Below, piece after piece: positions 61,284 through 64,000 of a stretch of DNA of 64,000 nt. Within the stretch, counting starts at the first letter, position 1. Every line of letters starts with the position of its first letter. The position numbers were made by a program, and so were the translations under genes. A model generated the notes under the pieces. It made no database searches, was not told the origin of the DNA, and saw only the letters and a program-made list of their open reading frames with translations. The DNA comes from Fischerella sp. PCC 9605 (GTDB lineage Bacteria > Cyanobacteriota > Cyanobacteriia > Cyanobacteriales > Nostocaceae): assembly GCF_000517105.1 (NCBI RefSeq), contig NZ_ALVT01000034.1, positions 63,101 through 127,100 on the forward strand. Direction: 5' to 3'.

Positions 61284-62066
61284 TTAAGCTTGCTTCAACA
61301 ATTCTTTTGCTGATAGAGTCTTATCTTCTGAGTCTAAATCCACATTAATTTTCCATGTGGAAATTTGTTGTTGTAACCAATCAGCAAATAAATCACTCGT
61401 AACCTTAACTCGCAGTAACTCGTTTAATTGAGGTTGAATGATTTCTTCCACCCAGATCAAATGAACTCCTTTAGGAGTAACAATAGGTTTAATTGCTCCT
61501 GGTGGATTGCTAGCAAAAACAGCAGCTGCAATTTCTGGCTTTAATTCGCTTCGAGTTTGCACACCACGATATCCACCAGCACGGCGTAATTCTGGATTTT
61601 GAATATATTGGCGAGCAATTTCTGCAAAACTTATTTCGCCTTCTTTAAGACTATAAAACAGTTCTAAAGCCAAGTCTTCGTCATCTAAGACAACTTCATA
61701 GATAGCCGCAGCAACATAATTGAGTTGATTTTCATAAAAGAACGGCTCAACTTTATCAGCAAATAAATGATTTGCCAGTTTAGCAGAAAGCAAATTAGTT
61801 TCAGCTAATAATTCAAATTCTTCTACAGAAAGATGATGTTTTGCTAACCATGCCCAAGTGTCTTCAGCTTTAAGCAGGTTATTAGCCAAGCGCAGACTAT
61901 CTGCTGCCTTTTGTAGTTCTGTTAGCTCAACTTTTATCCCTGCTTTGGTTGCAGCATCAGCGACAATCTTGCGATTCGCGATCGCTTGCACTAAATTTGG
62001 AATTTGGCACGAGAGTTTAATTTGCTGCAAAATATCTACACTGGAAATATTCAACTCTTTTGACAT
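61284..62066 (-). CDS. Parvulin-type peptidylprolyl isomerase
   Basis: A 260-residue protein with an N-terminal SurA-like helical region (residues 1-110) and a parvulin (PpiC) domain at about 115-215 (EISFAEIARQYIQNPELRRA, GGYRGVQTRSEL, VTPKGVHLIWVEEI). There is no signal peptide, so it may act in the cytoplasm on the exported peptide or exporter. Its gene follows HlyD on the same strand with a 130-bp gap, and such a PPIase accompanies many cyanobacterial bacteriocin exporters. Confidence 0.85.
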   Translation of the reverse strand: MSKELNISSVDILQQIKLSCQIPNLVQAIANRKIVADAATKAGIKVELTELQKAADSLRLANNLLKAEDTWAWLAKHHLSVEEFELLAETNLLSAKLANHLFADKVEPFFYENQLNYVAAAIYEVVLDDEDLALELFYSLKEGEISFAEIARQYIQNPELRRAGGYRGVQTRSELKPEIAAAVFASNPPGAIKPIVTPKGVHLIWVEEIIQPQLNELLRVKVTSDLFADWLQQQISTWKINVDLDSEDKTLSAKELLKQA

Positions 62067-62196
62067 GGTGAAATTATTACAATTACGAACTGTGGATCTG
62101 ACCTGTTGTTAGTTAACAGTTAAGATTTATCAACTAACTAATAGCTAATAATATCAACTAATTCTTAACTACTAACAACTGACCATCTCAAAATAA

Positions 62197-63762
62197 CTAC
62201 AACTCCAAACCACCTTTTTCCAGTTTCTTGAACGGATCTAACATAAAATCAATTACACGACGCTGGCGGACAATTACCTCGGCAGTCGCTGTTTGACCAG
62301 GTGTGATGATGATACGTTTATTTCCAGCTTGGATATAAGGCTTATCTAAAGCAACTTCTACCTCAAACATTTCGACATTACCTTGAGAACTTTCAACCAC
62401 TTTTGAATCTGGTGAAACCCAATGCACGCGTCCTTGAACAACTCCATAATCTTGGAAAGGATAGGCATCAAATTTAATTTTCACAGGCATACCCACCTTC
62501 AAGAAACCGCTCTGTTGGCTGGGCATTTGTGCCTTGAGGATATAACCGGAATTCTTGGGTGCAATCTGAGCAATTCCTTGACCAACTTGAACTACAGCAC
62601 CTGGTTTTTCAATCGGCAAATCATAAATTACACCATCAACTGGCGCTCTCACAATGCGTTGCTGTAACTGAATTTTTAATGCTAAAATCTGGCTCTTACT
62701 CTGAGCCATCTGCGATCGCAACTCGGTTATTTGTGTTTGCACATCTTTGAGTTGTTGCTGATTTTTAAGAACAGCTAATTTACCTGCTTCCACTACACCT
62801 TTATAGCTGTTACGCTGTTCTTGCAGACGTAGTTTTGCTTGCTCAATCTCTGCCTTTGCCTGATTAATAATTGTTTGATAACGGCTAGTTTCTTCTTTTA
62901 AACGTAATTCGGCTTGTTTTGCATCAGATTCCGCTTTTTCTTGTAATTCTTGACTTTCTTGGGCTGTCTTTTCTATTTCTACAACTTTGACTCGAGGAAC
63001 AACGCCTTGGTTTTGCAATTGACGGTAGCGTTCAACTTCGACTGCATCTCGCTCTAAACGACTTTGAGCTAATTGATGAACAGCCTGAGTAGTGTTAATA
63101 TCCTGCTTTGCTTGATCGACTAAAGCTAGTTTTTCTAATTTTTGTAAGTTATAAGTACTCTCTTTTGCATCTAAATTTTGCTGCGCTTGATTTACTTGAG
63201 CAAGTTTTTCTAATTCTTGGGATTTGTTTTGTTGCTCTTGAACGCTAGTTGTTAAGATGATTTGGTTTTTGAGCAACTCCAACTGTGCCAACCGATTTTG
63301 GTGTCCTTCAAGTTTAGTGTGAGCTTGCTGTAAATCGGTTCGCAGGACATCTGATTCCAACTCAACTAAAACTTGCCCTGCTTTAACGGTATCTCCTTCC
63401 TTGGCTTTAACAGAAATAACACTACCACTGACTTGACTGTCTAATTTTTGTAGTTTGCCTAGTGGTTCTATCCGTCCTCTGGCACTTCCTGTCTCATCTA
63501 CTTGAGAAAGCATTGCCCAAGGTAAAGTGACCACAGCAAAACTGACTAGACAATATAGTGAAGAACGTGTCCAGCGCTTCGGTAAGGCATCTAGCAGTTC
63601 TTCTGTGCCGTAAAACCAATCGTTTCCCTCAGTGTCTGCTAATTTTCCTTGATGATTGGACTCGTTTAAATTACCAACGTCTTCAGGCTGTGTATATTTG
63701 CGATACCCATCTGTGTCGTTTTTTTTCAGTACAGATGATAAGTTGTTGGATAAGTTAGCCAT
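62197..63762 (-). CDS. HlyD-family membrane fusion protein
   Basis: A 521-residue periplasmic adaptor: cytoplasmic N-terminus, one transmembrane helix at about 66-86, a lipoyl half-domain (GRIEPLGKLQKLDSQVSGSV), a long coiled-coil hairpin (about 150-350), the second lipoyl half (RIVRAPVDGVIYDLPIE) and a beta-barrel region. It links the ABC exporter to an outer-membrane channel. The ATG at 63762 (MANLSNNLSSVL) is preferred; an ATG at 63840, one base after the exporter's stop, would add 26 unlikely residues. Confidence 0.88.
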   Translation of the reverse strand: MANLSNNLSSVLKKNDTDGYRKYTQPEDVGNLNESNHQGKLADTEGNDWFYGTEELLDALPKRWTRSSLYCLVSFAVVTLPWAMLSQVDETGSARGRIEPLGKLQKLDSQVSGSVISVKAKEGDTVKAGQVLVELESDVLRTDLQQAHTKLEGHQNRLAQLELLKNQIILTTSVQEQQNKSQELEKLAQVNQAQQNLDAKESTYNLQKLEKLALVDQAKQDINTTQAVHQLAQSRLERDAVEVERYRQLQNQGVVPRVKVVEIEKTAQESQELQEKAESDAKQAELRLKEETSRYQTIINQAKAEIEQAKLRLQEQRNSYKGVVEAGKLAVLKNQQQLKDVQTQITELRSQMAQSKSQILALKIQLQQRIVRAPVDGVIYDLPIEKPGAVVQVGQGIAQIAPKNSGYILKAQMPSQQSGFLKVGMPVKIKFDAYPFQDYGVVQGRVHWVSPDSKVVESSQGNVEMFEVEVALDKPYIQAGNKRIIITPGQTATAEVIVRQRRVIDFMLDPFKKLEKGGLEL

Positions 63763-63841
63763 AGTTCCGTACCACTGTTCAGGTTGATTGCGTGTCTTGG
63801 TTCTACTGGAAGTCAGAGAGAGACGGAGAAAAATGTGCATT

Positions 63842-64000
63842 TCAACCAACTTGGGCGAGTTGCTGCTGGTTGAGGTAAAAGTAATGTCCTTTGGCTTTGA
63901 TTAATTCATCATGATTGCCACTTTCAATCAACACACCGCGATCCAAAACCAGAATTAAATCCGCATTCCGAATCGTCGAGAGGCGATGAGCAATAATGAT
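63842..64000 (-). CDS. ABC exporter, C-terminal end of ATPase domain (partial)
   Basis: The last 52 residues read [20 protein letters not shown], then [20 protein letters not shown] and a Gln-rich end: the H-loop His and D-loop-following region of an exporter-type ABC ATPase. The N-terminal part, where a C39 peptidase domain would be, lies outside the window. Its stop is immediately upstream of the HlyD gene on the same strand, so they form an operon with the PPIase. Confidence 0.9.
   Translation of the reverse strand: MIIAHRLSTIRNADLILVLDRGVLIESGNHDELIKAKGHYFYLNQQQLAQVG

Noticed and set aside
1-64000. tRNA or rRNA genes
   Set aside because: No T-arm/acceptor combination or conserved rRNA segment was recognised in the gaps by eye; a covariance-model search would be needed to exclude them.

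Overview
The window comes from the chromosome of a filamentous, probably heterocyst-forming cyanobacterium (Nostocales-like). The evidence is the very frequent HIP1 octamer GCGATCGC, the photosynthesis-linked genes (ndhH, a PsbP-like protein, several cyanobacteria-only families such as DUF3685/Ycf55, DUF2839 and DUF502), and the many heptanucleotide short tandem repeats (STRRs such as GTTAGTG, TTGACCC, TTGGTCA, CCCCATC) between genes. No rRNA, tRNA, CRISPR array, prophage or complete insertion sequence was recognised.

Layout. 1-2.5 kb: 3' part of folC, then a solute-binding lipoprotein on the minus strand. 2.7-8.7 kb: type IV pilus assembly genes pilM-pilN-pilO and the secretin pilQ, spaced by repeats. 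8.8-10 kb: a small HTH regulator and a VapBC-type toxin-antitoxin pair. 10.4-13.4 kb: HU protein, a CobD-like PLP enzyme and an atypical flavoprotein. 13.5-18.6 kb: a DUF3685 protein with a receiver domain lacking its phospho-Asp, and a 1046-residue NACHT/pentapeptide STAND protein. 18.6-28 kb: Fur-family regulator, DUF2839, a degenerate DinG-like helicase, M48 protease, a beta-hydroxyacid dehydrogenase, a 31-residue membrane peptide, a MidA/NDUFAF7-type methyltransferase and ndhH. 28-35.3 kb: an accessory, AT-rich stretch with Uma2, a glutathione transferase, an ArsR-DUF2087 regulator behind a 30-bp palindrome, a MITE-interrupted dam pseudogene, an intact D12-class adenine methylase overlapping a truncated ORF that may be its lost restriction partner, livG/livM and a RelE-type pair. 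35.4-50.3 kb: housekeeping genes (pgi, nusB, ftsY, a GAF-PP2C phosphatase, PsbP-like, maf, cutA) with another toxin-antitoxin pair and conserved unknowns. 50.7-60.2 kb: two tandem B12/radical-SAM paralogues, an SLH protein, an M50 protease with CBS domains, an ArsC/Spx-like protein, a 33-residue membrane peptide and a GH57 enzyme. 60.5-64 kb: a peptide export locus with a double-glycine leader peptide, a decayed paralogue of it, a parvulin-type PPIase, an HlyD adaptor and the end of an ABC exporter.

Themes. (1) Repeats dominate the architecture: heptamer STRR arrays, three 28-bp palindromes with different cores, at least three MITE-like families, and repeat-like stretches embedded in frame in about six protein-coding genes. 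(2) The best candidates for new biology are the double-glycine peptide/export cluster at the right edge, the decaying restriction-modification locus at 31-32.4 kb, and the ndhH/MidA methyltransferase neighbourhood. Starts were re-chosen by reading the sequence where the longest frame ran upstream through repeats.
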